Source: Ectocarpus siliculosus
Lineage: Eukaryota; Sar; Phaeophyceae; Ectocarpales; Ectocarpaceae
Direction of reading: 5' to 3'
Assembly: GCA_000310025.1 (NCBI GenBank)
Contig: FN649751.1
Location: forward strand, 2,146,944-2,186,922
DNA length: 39,979 bases
Made by a program: the position numbers and the translations under genes. Below, in pieces: positions 11,487-24,215 of this stretch (position 1 is its first letter; every line of letters starts with the position of its first letter). A model generated the notes under the pieces. The model ran no database searches. It was given only the letters and a program-made list of their open reading frames with translations, and was not told the origin of the DNA.

Positions 11487-13908
11487 TGGTGGAGGAAGGC
11501 ACGGCAACGGCATGGTGCTGTTTAGGAGCACGCAACCAACAAAGGAAGGGGTGTGTGCGCGGTACATTCGTTGAGACGGGTGTTCGAGAGGGACTATTAC
11601 TGCTGCGCGATGGTGTTTGAAAGCCAGCCGGCGACGACGAGAGCGAGGTGTTGGTGGTGGCTTAACGTGGGGGTGGTTTCAGCAGGTTGAACGGCTCGAT
11701 CCACTCGTTTTGACGGTCGCAGAATAACCTGTGTTGTCCCGGTGTTACCGTTATCAAACCAACAATAAAAAAATGCGGGAGAAGAATTTCGGGGAAGACG
11801 ACACAAAACAGCGCACACGCTGGGTGCGCTTGCGAACGTCCGGCTCTGTCTTTGCCAAAACTTCGCTTCGGGGGGCGACGGAAAGGGGGCGGGCGGGAAA
11901 ACCTTCCCCACCTCGAACAACGCAGGAATCCGAAAATATTTGTCGGCAGACGTGTCCGGCGGGGCTTCTCCCCATACGGGAATGCTTTCACACTTTCGGC
12001 AGAGGCGCGAAAGTATTATATTTAGCTGTTTATTGTTAGAGTTGAAGAGAAACACAACGTGTCAATGAGGCCACAGGCGGGCGGGGTTGCACTCATGTAA
12101 ATCCGTGCCATAGGCGACAGTCAGGCGGGGTGGGATGATGGAGAACGTCAGTGTCTCGGCGCTGACAAGCCTTGAGAGCGGTGAAAAATGCCGGGCATGA
12201 TACAGGTAAGCGTTCTTCATTGGCGGCGCTTCGCGACCTTGCCACGAAAGGACGATATTCGGAGCGTGAGAGTGCAGGCCAGTTCGAAAACGAACGGCCT
12301 TCAAGCTTCTATCGTCGGGTATATTTTCCGATAGCAGCCAGTGGATGAGAATTTTGGGCTTCAAAAGGTGTAGATAATCAAAATCGGAGTTTGCTTTCGT
12401 GCACATATTGTCCCAAATCTACTCTATGGACAAGTCGCGAGGCAACACCAAAGCCTGGCCACTTAGGGAGACTTCAAGCCATGCCAAGTTCTCTGTCGTG
12501 TGGCGGTCGTTCGTGAGTGCAACCTTGCAGCCTTTCGTTTCGAATGCCATGCGTCGAAAGCTGGGGATCTTGGTTGAGGATCAGTTTTGAAATCATCTGT
12601 TGTGTATTGCTGCGTATACGCAACAAAAATGCTCCATTGCGTGCATCCTTTCCTGGCTCCCTGGACACACCTGTTGTGTGGCTTGGACTTGACTTCACAT
12701 TGGCAATGATGTTTCGTGTTGACGCCAGCTGTACAGCAAAGACTTGCTGTAGTAGTCTCTGCAATTGTCGATAGTCAATACTCCTACAACACCCTAGATG
12801 CAATTCTTTGGCGTACATCTCTTTTCCTCCCCCCATCCCCCCACCCTCTGTAAGGTCTCTCTGTGACTGCCGCCTCTTCCATCGTCCCTTCCTCCCTCAT
12901 GCCGGCCACCGCCGCCTGCTCTACCTCGATTTGCCCACTCAAGAACACCCAAACATCCAAAGCGCCGCCCCCACCACCACAAGCCTGTGTGGCCATAGGG
13001 TTCGACTACAAGAGTAGATAGAGTGATGGTGAAAGGAACCACCACCAGCCCACGACAGGGTGCACCGGCGAAATCTCGCGTTCCGTCGTCACGAACGCTC
13101 CTCTAGCCAAAACATCCTACCCTACGGACTAAACCCGCGTCAGGTCCACTCTTGCTACGACAACAGCAACGTCCACGACATACTTTGCGTTCATGATCAC
13201 CCCTCGAAACAAAAAAAAGGGATACGCATACCAAGCCTTTTAGCTCAAGGTACCCGGCCCATCGTGTTTTTCCGTCCGCCGCATCATATTCATAGCTCCG
13301 TCCGTATCGTCCATCGTGATTCTGGCACAACACGCGACACAACCTTGCTCCGCCCATTCACAGTAAAATCACAAAAACAACTTGAGAGGGTGCAATCGCA
13401 GCTGGCTCCATTTTAGTAGTCAAACAATTATTCAACCAAATTATTTAGCCATGCAGTCAAACAATCAATCAATAACGAGAAAACAACACGTTTGCGTACC
13501 TCACCACCCTAAACACCGATCGATGTGAACGCCCCTCTCCCCTTTCCAAACTGATCGATGTGACCTCTGTTTCCGATCAGCCGGTCGACCCTCCAAACGT
13601 TTTCGTCACCTCAAGTATAGGCCAAGAATACCAACGACCCTCGGGGCGGCGGAATGTCGACAATTTTGGTCTACACCACGATGGTTTCGGATTGTCAAGG
13701 TTATCAAGCCGAGCAATCCTCTCTCATCCCCGCACAGTGGCCTTGTAACAGACCTCCCCGATCTCCCTCCTTCGATAGAGTACATAATATAAGTGGTACC
13801 TCTCATGCGCATTTTTTGTAAGTGGTGTCAGTTGTTAGATGGAAACAAAACCTAGAGCACGACGTGAGGTGTTTTGTCTTTAGAAATATCGTGGGGGCCG
13901 CGTGTTGT
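11487..13908. other. Convergent intergenic region, no firm gene
   Basis: This separates the 3' ends of the GRAM gene (plus) and the SET-domain gene (minus). A minus-strand open frame of 114 codons at 12,062-12,406 has a balanced composition, and one of 118 codons lies on the plus strand at 13,060-13,416. Neither shows a recognisable motif or splice partner. I treat the region as 3' UTR plus spacer. Confidence 0.5.
12062..12406 (-). CDS. Hypothetical small ORF
   Basis: The frame is uninterrupted for 114 codons from an ATG and includes KPKILIHWLLSENIPDDRSL. Composition is normal and not repeat-driven, but no family is recognised and there is no supporting context. It may be chance or a degraded mobile-element fragment. 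Confidence 0.2.
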   Translation of the reverse strand: MCTKANSDFDYLHLLKPKILIHWLLSENIPDDRSLKAVRFRTGLHSHAPNIVLSWQGREAPPMKNAYLYHARHFSPLSRLVSAETLTFSIIPPRLTVAYGTDLHECNPARLWPH

Positions 13909-14109
13909 CTATAGCTGGTCCTCTTTCTTGCTTTGGCGCCCGCGGCACTCCGGCGCCCGGCAAGCGCACTCCATGGCCACCGCCGCCCCTCCGAGGCCAA
14001 CGGTGTGACGGGCGGCGTACGAGTACAAGAGCTCCTCTCCGGCGGGAATCTTCCTCAGGGAGAAAAAGCAAACGCGCCTCTCTTGCGATTCCCCCTTGCC
14101 CGCGGTCAC
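13909..14109 (-). other. Terminal exon: C-terminal SET and post-SET motif
   Basis: The exon starts after a GCCGCAG acceptor and encodes 66 residues and a TAG stop. It carries RRVCFFSLRKIPAGEELLYSY, where the tyrosines and hydrophobic residues line the SET active site. The post-SET CxCxxxxC follows and, with the Cys of NHSC in the preceding exon, would bind zinc. This exon fixes the 3' end of the gene. Confidence 0.9.
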
Positions 14110-15814
14110 CTGCGGCGGGGAACAACAACAGAAAGAGACCAAAAGCGCAGGGGTACACATGGGGCGGGAGCAACTCAATCCTGAAGAGGTGCCCAGGCTT
14201 GTGAGTTTCTCGCGGGACAAGGCATGCTTGTGTCGACGTGGCGGGAAGAGTGTGACGGTGTAACTTCAAGAAAACGCGTTCCGGAATCGTGTTACGCACT
14301 CGGCGATGCACCAGTGCGCTTCTTGGGCACGGCAGCTCAAGGTAGAATCAGTCCTACCTCGTGCAGTGTACCATTCGAGGGTGCGCCCACCCACAAATAT
14401 ACATGAGTGCTCAATAGCAGGGAGTCCGCGCGAGCCTTCGCGCCCCCCCCAATCCTGTTTTCCATTCTACCGTTTGCCAGCCATCCTCCTTGGCCCGCTT
14501 ACCGATCACTGGTGTCACAACAACAGGGGATCATGTATTCCATGCCATGTACGTCAAGACTTCAAACGGTCTCGCGCGTCCACCGCTCTAACATCCCAAG
14601 ACCTACGGGGTGTAGTCTACATCGCAAGCAGCTCACCGCCAGCAGGTAGACGTTTGGGCCGCATGAGTGGTTCAAGAACCGAGCGAGGTTCCCCTTGCGA
14701 GTGGCGTCGATGAACACCTCGCCCTCCCCGGCGCGAATAACGTGCTCCTGTGGGCCATAGACGGAAGCAGCAAAGAGAGTGGCGCGGGGAATCCCGGAAA
14801 TAAGGGAAGGGAGGCGTTGGCCGGGCAACGCTGCTGCTTCGGCGTGCAAGTCGCCGCAGTCGGTAGATATTTTTTTCTCAGGGACAATACGTACGTGCTG
14901 GCACGGGGTGTGCCCACGTCACCTTTCTTCTTCGGCTTCTTCTTCGCGCGCGGGTTGGTTCGGTTTAGTTTTTCGTGCGCTTCCCTGCAGCGGACCCCAC
15001 GTGGGAATCAAGCTGTACCAGGATGGCGCAAGTGCTCACGTGATAAGTTACCCAGGAGGCACAGAGGATCGTGTCAAGCCACCGCGGACCCACGAAGACT
15101 GTCAAGAGGGGACCCGTTTTACCACCAAGGCGCATAGCTGTCTCGTTTTGGCTTTTCCCCAATCGGTACATTCACCTTCTGCACGTAGCCCGTCCCTCGC
15201 TCTCACCTGGAACTTCGTCCTGCGGTACAGCGCCACTCGCCTTTCCGCCTCAGCGAGCTTCACCACCTCGCCTACGTACTCGACTACAAGCTCGTGGGCG
15301 CCGATGGCTTGGGTGGTGAAGACACCGAGCCCCTTGTGTACGATCGGCAGCGTTGTTGCGACAAGAAGCAGGCATCAGCATCTTCGAGTGCCGTGAGCGT
15401 CACGCACCACGCACAAATTTCCGCCGGGCTCCGTACGGTATGGCCTTCATTTTTTTTAGAAGCAAACAACTCACCCAGGTCGCAGCCAATCTGCAGGCCC
15501 ACCCCGTAGTATCTATTTTTATCAGAAGCAACACACCATCGAAGGAGCAAGAGTCTACAGTAGCCAAGATGGGACTCGGAGGAGGATGTGGTAAGGTGCT
15601 CTGCGGGAGGATATTGGTCCTTTACCGTTGAGATTCGATGCCTGGTTTCCAGCCGAAACACCTCAAGGGGGAGAGCCCTTGGGGATTTGGAATTTTCTCC
15701 CTGACACCCAGAACTGCTGTAGCCGTAAGAAACCGCACGAGCAGAACCATGCATAATTGTACGAGGGGTATAGCCCGCGACAAGAGTGTGAAGCGGGGTA
15801 CAGCCCCCCCCCCT

Positions 15815-15855
<41 letters not shown>

Positions 15856-18800
15856 GTCTCTCTCCCTCTCTCTCTCTCTCTCTCCCATCTTACACAACCC
15901 TCCCCCATCCGCCCCCTAGCCCTCTAGCCCTCTCCTCGCACCTGCACTGCGGACTTCCCCAAGCGTAGGCGTGTCCTCGACACAACGGCTACCTCCTTCA
16001 GCAGGCCCCGGAACGCGCGCATGTGCCGCGCCGCTTCCTCCCCGAACCGCTGCCTCGCCCCGTGGGCCGCCTGCAGCACTTTCCACTCGGGCACCACCAC
16101 CTTCGCAGCCTCGGGCTTAACCTTAACTTTCCCCCCGAGGGTGGGGTTGGGGCCTCTGGGCACCTGAACGAGGGAATGGCAATGGGGAAATCCAAAACTA
16201 AACAAGACCATGCGTGGACCTCAGCAGGGAAGAAGTGGGAGTGAGAAGGGTTTGACCATGCTGGCACTACTGTGCCAATTCATTATGCGGGGGAGCTACA
16301 AAAGCCTTGGCTCTTGGCTCCCAGTCGGGCCGGTGATGACTCATCTAGTGAAACGCCACCACCTTCCGTGCCATGATGCACGTGATCAACTCAAATAGTC
16401 CTACTAAATAGTTGACGCATGTGCATGTCGATCGATATCGTCTGTACGAGCAACCTACGGCGTACCGGCTGACGGACGGGTGTGTGGGAAAGGAGCTCTC
16501 CGTCCGGGGCGGCAAACTGCCGGGTAACGGGAGTGGGCAGCGGGAGCGTGTATGCCTTGCGCTTGTGCAAGGTGGTGAGGTCAATAGCTTCACACTTGGC
16601 GCTCTCGACCGTCCGCCTGGTTCGTTCGACACGAGCACATGCAGGCGGGCGACGCGTTGGGGGTCGTGATCAAGGCGACGCCGCGGCGAAGGAGTGAGAA
16701 CGTGAGGCATGATGCCTGCCCGTGCATCGTTACGACTTTTCTGCTTCCGATGATGGTTTGTTGATGCAAAGTTGAGACAACGCTTGACATAGCGTCGTTT
16801 TCGGCGGTGAAGTGCGTCAGGTTTTCGACGGCTCGGGCTGGGGAGAGGGAGGGGGTAAGAAAGTTAGAGCTGATACAAACAAACACGTCCACACGGTGAC
16901 ACTCGCACCAACAATCGATATCGTTCCCCGTCGGAACACGCCTCCTCCAACCGTTCTTGACAACACCCCCCAATCGAAAGGTACAACGAAGTCATGAAGG
17001 TCTACCGATGTAGAGCCTGTGGATCACCTGCAGCCAACAAGCGCACGCACGTCCTCTGAGCCTACCGTCTGGCCGCAACGTCGGCTCCAATGCCCCAAAC
17101 TTCTGCTGTGTCGCCTTTGCTACACCCACCTCAGAGCCTTGTCGGTGCAGTCAGCCCTGTACAACGACAGCGACTCCCTCAGCGCGCTCTCTTCCTCGCC
17201 TATCACCCGTCGGGTGTACAACAGCGCCGGGCTCGAAGCCACCGCCACCGCCACCTCGACCGCAGCCGCCTCGACCCTCCCCCGGCGCCCCCCCGCCCCC
17301 CCGTCGGCTCTCCTCTTCTGGCCCCCTCCACTCGCCGACACCCCCACCCCTGCCTCCTGCTCTTCGTGTGCGCGAGCGGCTGCGGAAGCGCGCCTGATGG
17401 CCACGTGCATGTAGTACGCGTCCTCGTTGGCCGGGGTGAGCTCGAATCCGGCGAAGGGCCCGTCGAGCGGCCAGGCGTCGGAGGAGGCGGCGGGGCCCAT
17501 AATGTTGTGCCGGGAGGCCTTGGTCTCGGCGGAGGTGAGGCGGTCCAGCAGGGCCTGTGCCTGGGGCCAGATCCGTTCCGCTCCCTTGAGAACGTCCCTG
17601 GGTTTCCAGTGTAACGTGCATTATTCGTGGGCGGCGGCCGCGGTGGCATCACAACGGGGGGTGGGGAGGAGTTGAAGGAGACTTTGGCACAGAACAACGG
17701 GGATTGAAGGTTCCTGGCGGAATAAAAGCATTTACTACTGTCGTCAGAAGAGAGACTTGCTGAAAATGCTTGCTGGGGAACTTGGTGGACAAAGGTATCG
17801 CGACGTGTGAGTCGCCCTGCCGATCGATGATGTTTGTTACCGCGCGTTTCAGCCCTCACGTACAGTACCCTATCCGTGCAAGCCGTTTCTGGTTGAGTGT
17901 TGAGTGAGGGGAGAAATGACGGTCGAGCAGAACTCGCGACAGGACCTTTTCGTGACACGACCCTGTTCGGAACACGCCATTGAGTGGACTGGAAGCGTTT
18001 CAGCCCTGCGACGACAAACAGAACCGCGCTCGGAGCGCGCGAACACAAAAGTGATGATGCTCCAAGACAACACATACTTTGTACAGCCCAGCACAAAGGC
18101 CGTGGCAGAGCACACGATGCCCGTCACCGTGACGTACCCGGCCGCCGTGTGGTAGACAGTGCCGGGATCGTTGAAGGTCCTCGCGTTGGCGCACAGCAGC
18201 TGCACGTCCAAGGCGAGCTGGTGAATCGACCCGTACAGCTCCCACTGCGACCGCCGCCGGATGGTCGAGAAATCGATCGGGTACTCGATCGCCTCCGCGT
18301 ACCCCTCTACGCCGTCGGGCACGGGGTCCTTGAACAGGTTCAACGGGTCAAGCTGCTGGAGACGGTCGAGCGCGAACGTGCCCACCATGCGCAGCAGGCG
18401 CCGGCGTTCGATCGGCAGCTGGCCGGAAAGAGATTGCACCGCCCCCACGCCGGCAAGGCCGCCGTCTCTAGGACCACCGCCACTACCACCCTCGCCAGCT
18501 TCGCGCGACGTGCTGCCGCCACTCGTACCGCCACCGCTACTGCCGCCGCCGCCGCCGCCGCTTCCACCGCCACCAGCTCCACCACAGGTACCACCGCCGG
18601 TAGTACCGCCGCCGCCGTCATCACCACCGATGCTACCGCGGCCAACGATCTCGTCACCGCCAACACTCTTGCCACCGCCACTAGCTTCACCGCCGCTAGT
18701 ACCGCCACCGCTACCGCTAACAGCTCTAAGAGGTGTGCCATCGCGGCGGGGTTTTGTAGCATCTACCCCTCCGCCCCCGCTGTTCGCTGAGCGGAAGGTA

Positions 18801-21800
18801 GATAAGACCTTCGCAGCCGGACCCGAAGCCGCCTGGCGGTGCACTTCTTTCTCCCGCGGAGCAGCGGCCGCCGGCAGCTAACCGTCGCATTGGCGGCACA
18901 ATAACGAAACGAATGGTGGAATGGGGCGAGGGGGACGCGGGGGAAATGGTCATTTTCTCGTAACGGTGCTGGCTTTGCTAGCGACGGACAGGTTCGCCAT
19001 GCCCGTGCGTAAAGAGAGGGTCAGCAGCAGGTCCACAAGCTGCGAAACTGTGCGCTGGGCAGGGTGTTCGAAGCTAATAGATATAGTCCCCGGAACCTTT
19101 GAAGCGTTCTCGACGACGACACGGCTGTGTGGTCTGTTCCCTGGAGGTTAATACGGACCACCGTTACAATGAATCAACGCGCGTGCCAACGGTAAAAGAT
19201 TTCCCAAGCCACGACTAAAACGGTCACGAGGTGGTCACTCGAGCCCGAGCCGGTCGCGTGCGTACCTTCCATCCCTCTAGAGCCCACCCAGTCGAAGGCT
19301 TAGGCTTGCAAGACATACTGCTCTCAATCGTCCTCGCGTTCTATCGCCGCTCACAGTACCTCTGCCTACGCCTTTCGTGTGCAACGGAGCAGTTACGACT
19401 CAGGGTCACACAAACAGAGACGTCCAGAAACCATTATCCTTCGCAGTCCAACCTCGTACAAAATGAGTCACCTTGCCCGAGGAGGAGAAGGAGGAGGACG
19501 ACGACGACCGCTTCACGCCCGCTTTGCCCGCGCCAGCAACGCCGCGGTCAGGCTCTCTGGAACGCCCGCCGCCCGCCGGCTGACCCCTCCCCCGCCGCGG
19601 GACGGGGCCGCCGGCACTCGTGGGAACTCCGTCTCCGGCCCGCGCCGCCCCGCCAAGAGAAGAAGGCGGGTGAGGTTTACGCTTGGGGCGCGCCTTGCGC
19701 GCTAGGCACGGCGGGCACTCCCACTGGTATATGATAGGTGGGGCACGACGACGAGCGAGATGACGAGCACGGAAATCGATGTCGGGGGGAGGCACAAAAG
19801 CGTCCCCGAACGTCGAACTTCTCTGGAGATAGCTCGACCGAACAAAATTGAACAATGCATGCATGGATCTCCGGCACGCGCAAGTTGTGGGGTTTCTTGC
19901 ATGTATGCGCGTTTCCTCGGGGAGAGGTGTGTTGTACTCCATTGATTTCAAGCGCCATAACTGCTGTAAGGCCAGACGAGGCAGGCATATAGATCAGAGC
20001 ACATGGCACCACCGAAACAACGCGAAGTCAGCGGGGCGGGCTCGGGGGCACCGCAGACAGAGACCACCAACAATATCCTGGCGACACAGCAGTCCGCGTC
20101 CTACCTTAACGTCGCCCCCGGTGAGATCGGACAGTTTGATGCCATTCTTCCTCTTCAAGCATGGGAAGCAGAAGGAGTGAATCTTCGCGAGCTCCGAGGT
20201 GGAGCAGACCATCAGGCCGCCGTCCGGCTGAAAGCGGCAGTACGTGCACACGTCCATCTTGCCCTCTTGGGTCGCTCGCATGTGCTTCAGGTTCCACATG
20301 CGGTTCTCCTTGCGCAGGGGATCGTTCTTCCCGAGAGTGGTTTTCTCGTGGTCGCCGCCGCCGCCGCCGCCGCCGCCCCCGCCGCCGGCAGTGCTTGCTT
20401 TCGCAATGGGTGGCGCGTTGTCTTGTTTTTCCTTCCGCGGCTTGCTACCTCCGCCGCCGGCCCCTCCGTCGTTGTTGCCAGTCGACGAGGGGGTTTCACG
20501 GGCGTGAATCGGCCCAATCCCCGAGCCAGCGCTGCCCTGCCCCGTCCCGGACCCTCCGGCGCCATACCGCACCCCGTTTCTCTCGCCCCCCTCCACATCC
20601 ATGTGGTCGCTCACCCTACCGCTGGCTCGGGTTTGCTCCCAGCCGCCGGCGCTGCCGTCGCCGCCGGCGCGCGGTGCTTCGGTGTCTTGCTCCGGGAAGC
20701 CTTCGCTGGTGCCACTGTGGTCGCCGCTATACCTCGCTGCGCGCGCCGTACCTACTCTCCCCACGGTTTGTTCCTCCTCAACGCTACTCTCCACCGGTTG
20801 CGGTTTCCAGGTGAACGCACCGATCTTGAGGTCGGGCGACGGCACGCTCGACCGCCAGCCATCTCCCGCAGAACCGAAACCTCTCGACGAACCCTCCGCC
20901 CCCGCCGCCGCGTCCCTCTTTTCGGCCTGTTCGGTGAGAGCACGCTCCTCCTCGGCGAACTCCGGGTACCCGGCTTCTGTCGCTACCTCGCTCGGCACGA
21001 GCCCCATCTCAACCATGGTAGCCGCTAGGCCAGCGCGGAAGGGTCCCGTCGCGCGAGCGCCGAAGCTCACCGCTGTGCCGTCGAAGACCCTGGCCGGGCC
21101 CAGCGCTCCGGCGAAGGGCGCCCCGAGCCTCCGCTTATCGGTATAGGCGTGGTGCTTCGGCCTCTTCCCGGCTCGGGGCGAGAGGGGAAGGTGCGCCACC
21201 AGCGCTCCGAGCTCTTCGGCTTTTCTTGTGTTGCCGTCCGTTCGCCCCCTCCGGTTGCTGGCGTGGCGGCCGTCTCCCGGGATGCTCCCCGTCGTTCGAG
21301 GCACCCCTCCCTCTTTCCGTCCCAGATCCAGGGCTCCGCGGCCCGCGGCGCTCTTCTGTTGATATGGCGGCGTCGGGTTCCGTGGCCTCGGCCTCCTGAT
21401 GGCGTGCCTCGCAACGATGTGCACGTACTTCTCTTCGTACAGTAAGGAGCGCAAGAGGAGGTTGTCCAGTTCGGGGGAGAAGACTTCAGCCCGACTGATG
21501 TTGCACGGCGGGTCAACGACAGCGTTGATGGTGACCACCGTCAACGGCACCGTGGATGCTGCTGCCGCCGCCGCCGCCGCACGCTTCGGGTTCTTGCATC
21601 TGGCTTTCTTTTCGCCGCTTGTCGTCAACGGTGAGATCGTCACAGGCGATGGTCCCTCCCGCCGGGCGCCGCCCCCGCCGGCCTTTTCCAGGGAAGACTG
21701 CGGTCTGGCCTTGTGGGATTTCTTCACCCTGGTCTCCTCGCGTTTGGCCATCTGTGCGCGATCCTCCGGGGTCCAATCGGGCTCTCTCTGCTCATTTTTC

Positions 21801-24215
21801 GGGGGGTCGCACGAAAGGTTTGCGCCATTTGTTTTCCCGGATCGTTGGGATGAGAGGACGTCGTCGAGACAAGGAAGAGCACGCCGACGAAAAGAAGAAG
21901 AGGGATGGGATGGTTTCAAGGTTTCCGAGCGGAAGGAAGCGTTTTGTTACACATGAGCGGGACCCGCTCCGTGACAAGACTATGTAAGCGAAGGAGGCTA
22001 TCTACATGGCAAGGCTACATCTGCACAGCAGTTTCTGCAGTGGCCGTTTCGGATCGAGGGTTTGTAACCGTTTCGTGCGACACTCTTACCGTGAGGGGTG
22101 TGCGTCGGTTGTGTGTACGTCTGCTTAGTTGCTTGTTTGCTCCCTCTCTTGGGTGAACCTGTTGCGTATCGTCCACATCCATCGCACCCCCCAATGCACC
22201 ACTGCATCGCGAAGAACGCCAAATGAATCCCCGCACAAGATGTTCACCCTCGAACAGCTATCATCACAAACGATGAAAGAGAGTACGGCTGTACCAAATG
22301 CGAAAAACCTGCATAGCCTAATATTCTGGCGAAGCGGCTGATCGTCTTTGAACTCGCCGCATGTACACCACTACAAGGTCAAGCTGCGCCGGGTTCCGTT
22401 CTCCGGAGAAAGAATCATAAACATGGGACGACGTTGCTCCACAAAAACAGATGATCAACTCAGGCTTACCCCGGCAACGAGATTGACCCGTCCGGCGTCG
22501 GTACAGGACGGGCAGTACCACGGGTCTTTCTCCGTTTGGTGGTGGGCGGCAAGGTGGCTGTCCGTGCCGATCGGGAGGCATTCCTCGTGGAACACCCGGG
22601 GGCACTGGTCGCAGCAGGTGATGTCGCCGGACTCGCCGCAGACACTGGCAATCGAGGGCGTGAGAATAGTGGGGGGCGGTAGCGTAGAGAGCGAAAAACA
22701 CAAGAGGGTAAAGAGGTAAAAAGAGAAGAGCGTTCATCATAAACCACCGAGCGACCGCGCCGCTGGAAAGCCGGGGGAATGAACAGCGCGAGGATATCAC
22801 ACGCGTGCGTAGCGGCTGGAGCAGCGTTTTCGACGCACCCACACAACAAAACTCACCAACATTTTCGAATCAATAACAATCCCATTTCCACCACCCCCTT
22901 TTCCCTTTGCTGCCTCCGGTCACGTGCCCACCTGCAGAAGAAGTGGTTGCCATCTTCCCCGACCAAGGTTCCGTCTTGCGATACGCTCCACAAGGATACC
23001 CCCGCCAGGATTTCGTCCTTGGCCCCCTGAGACACTGCCTGCCCGCCCCAGTCCTTCCCTCCCCAAGCAGACCTCTTCTTCGCCCTCCCCTTGCCCTTTC
23101 CGACTTTCGTGGGACCCGCCCTCTCGCACCGTGGAACGGACGCGGTCGCTCCTCCGCCCGCCGCACTACCGCCACCGCCACGGCCACCGCTAGCAGCACC
23201 AACGCCGCCCTCTTTGCCCGCGGAGGGCCTCCGTGAAGCGGCGACGCGCGGTTGATGCTCCACCGGGAAAGCCTCGGCAGGCGTTGCGCCGATGATGCCG
23301 GCGCGGCTGCCGTTGCCACGGCGGCCGATGCTGCCGTTCGTGGAACGGCGAACCAACACCACGCAAACTTCCGGGCTATCGGCGTCTTTGGGGCGCTTCG
23401 ACTTCACTCGCGTCCTTGGGGGCACACCGGTGGCGGCGGGCAGCGACCCTTGCCCCCCCCCGCCGGCGCCGGGCTGTGCTGCCTTACTCTTTGTCGACGC
23501 CGCCGGTGGCAGGCTCGAGGCCTTCACGTTGGGACCCTGCTTGTTAGCGGCCGTGCTGATCGAGAGCAGCGACAGGCCGGCCGGGGAGGTCGGGTTCGCA
23601 CCGTGGGCAGCAGTACTAGCAGCAGCGCTACCACCATCACCACCACCCGCGGCAACGTCGGATCGGTGATTCGTGGCCGTTCGCGGAGCGGGAGCAACAC
23701 CGGTGAAAGAGAAGACGGGGGCAACGCCGAGCGCGCCGCGGATGTCGCCTTCACCGCCGTCGCCGCCGCCGGCGGAAGTGCTGCTTGTGGTGGTTTCAGT
23801 CGTGGATCGAAAAAAGAAGGCACCCTTGAGCGAGCTCCACGTGGAGCGGGTTGAGGAACGAGATTCGTTCAAGTCCCGGCAACTTCTCTGTGGAAGAGGG
23901 TGCAAAGACCACAACCGGTGCGGTGGACCGCGCGCACCTTTCGTAGGAACAGCTACTACAGCGACAAGGACGATGACAAGGGCAACAACGAAACCATGCA
24001 GCAGCAGCAGCAGCAGCAGCAGCAGCGGCAACAACAACAACAATAACAACGACAACCAACGACAGCAGCAGCAACAACAAAGGACAACTAGACACTGCAA
24101 CAGTCTGAAGACGCATAGGCACAGATCCAACGTGTGATATGTGCGATCAAACACGGTCTGCGGGACTTTTATGTCACCTAGTCAGTGATGACGAAGTGTC
24201 CGGCATGCTGGACAT
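13909..24215 (-). CDS. PHD / zf-4CXXC-like / bromodomain / SET histone lysine methyltransferase, trithorax-like
   Basis: Twelve minus-strand exons: 24215-24178, 23885-22932, 22644-22470, 21787-20105, 19723-19472, 18877-18138, 17597-17130, 16616-16466, 16163-15942, 15332-15207, 14747-14637, 14109-13909. They total 5,121 nt, in phase throughout, about 1,706 residues. The ATG sits in GCCACCATG; the first two exons are the least certain. A PHD finger (330-378) is completed across an intron (FC|SVC...CCDQCPRVFHEEC...WYCPSC). A C2/C/HC/C2/C2 finger (903-956), with FCFPCLKRKNG and WECPPC on separate exons, fits zf-4CXXC_R1. A Gly/Ser linker precedes a bromodomain (about 1190-1300) with YAEAIEYPIDFSTI and the acetyl-lysine-binding Asn in ARTFNDPGTVYH. 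The SET domain (about 1550-1671) has KSAVQ|GLGVF, RFLNHSCGPN (Asn1629, His1630) and GEELLYSY; post-SET is CACRAPEC. Expected role: nuclear S-adenosylmethionine-dependent histone lysine methylation. No FYRN/FYRC was recognised, so it is not a standard MLL. The SET core looks catalytically intact. Confidence 0.88.
15818..15886. repeat. (CT)n microsatellite
   Basis: A nearly pure CT dinucleotide tract with a few interruptions lies in the intron between the last pre-SET exon (16163-15942) and the first pure SET exon (15332-15207) of the methyltransferase gene. Confidence 0.95.
18480..18720 (-). repeat. Trinucleotide-rich coding repeat encoding Gly/Ser/Thr linker
   Basis: Degenerate ACC/GCC/GCT triplets on the plus strand read on the minus strand as a Gly-rich linker of about 80 residues just before the bromodomain. 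The periodicity keeps several other frames open and creates long antisense ORFs without function. Confidence 0.8.
23995..24080. repeat. (CAG)n/(CAA)n microsatellite
   Basis: About ten CAG triplets are followed by CAA/AAC and further CAG-rich triplets. In the proposed model the tract falls in the first intron (24177-23886) of the methyltransferase gene. On the coding strand it would otherwise give an unlikely Cys/Leu-rich peptide. Confidence 0.9.

Noticed and set aside
15284-15754. 156-codon minus-strand ORF next to the SET exons
   Set aside because: Its frame differs from the SET frame. The intron 15333-15941 joins KSAVQ to GLGVF in phase, so this ORF is intronic.
17984-18790. 268-codon plus-strand ORF rich in Ala and Thr
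   Set aside because: It is produced by the ACC/GCC triplet repeat that encodes the Gly/Ser linker on the minus strand; the bromodomain lies on the opposite strand.
20003-21028. 341-codon plus-strand ORF
   Set aside because: Antisense to exon 4 (21787-20105) of the methyltransferase gene. Composition is Ala/Arg/Pro-driven, and the minus strand rebuilds a zinc finger across a splice junction.
23252-23854. Long plus-strand ORF opposite the first large methyltransferase exon
   Set aside because: It is an antisense shadow of a GC-rich, Ala/Gly/Ser-coding exon; it shows no motif and lies opposite a splice-supported frame.
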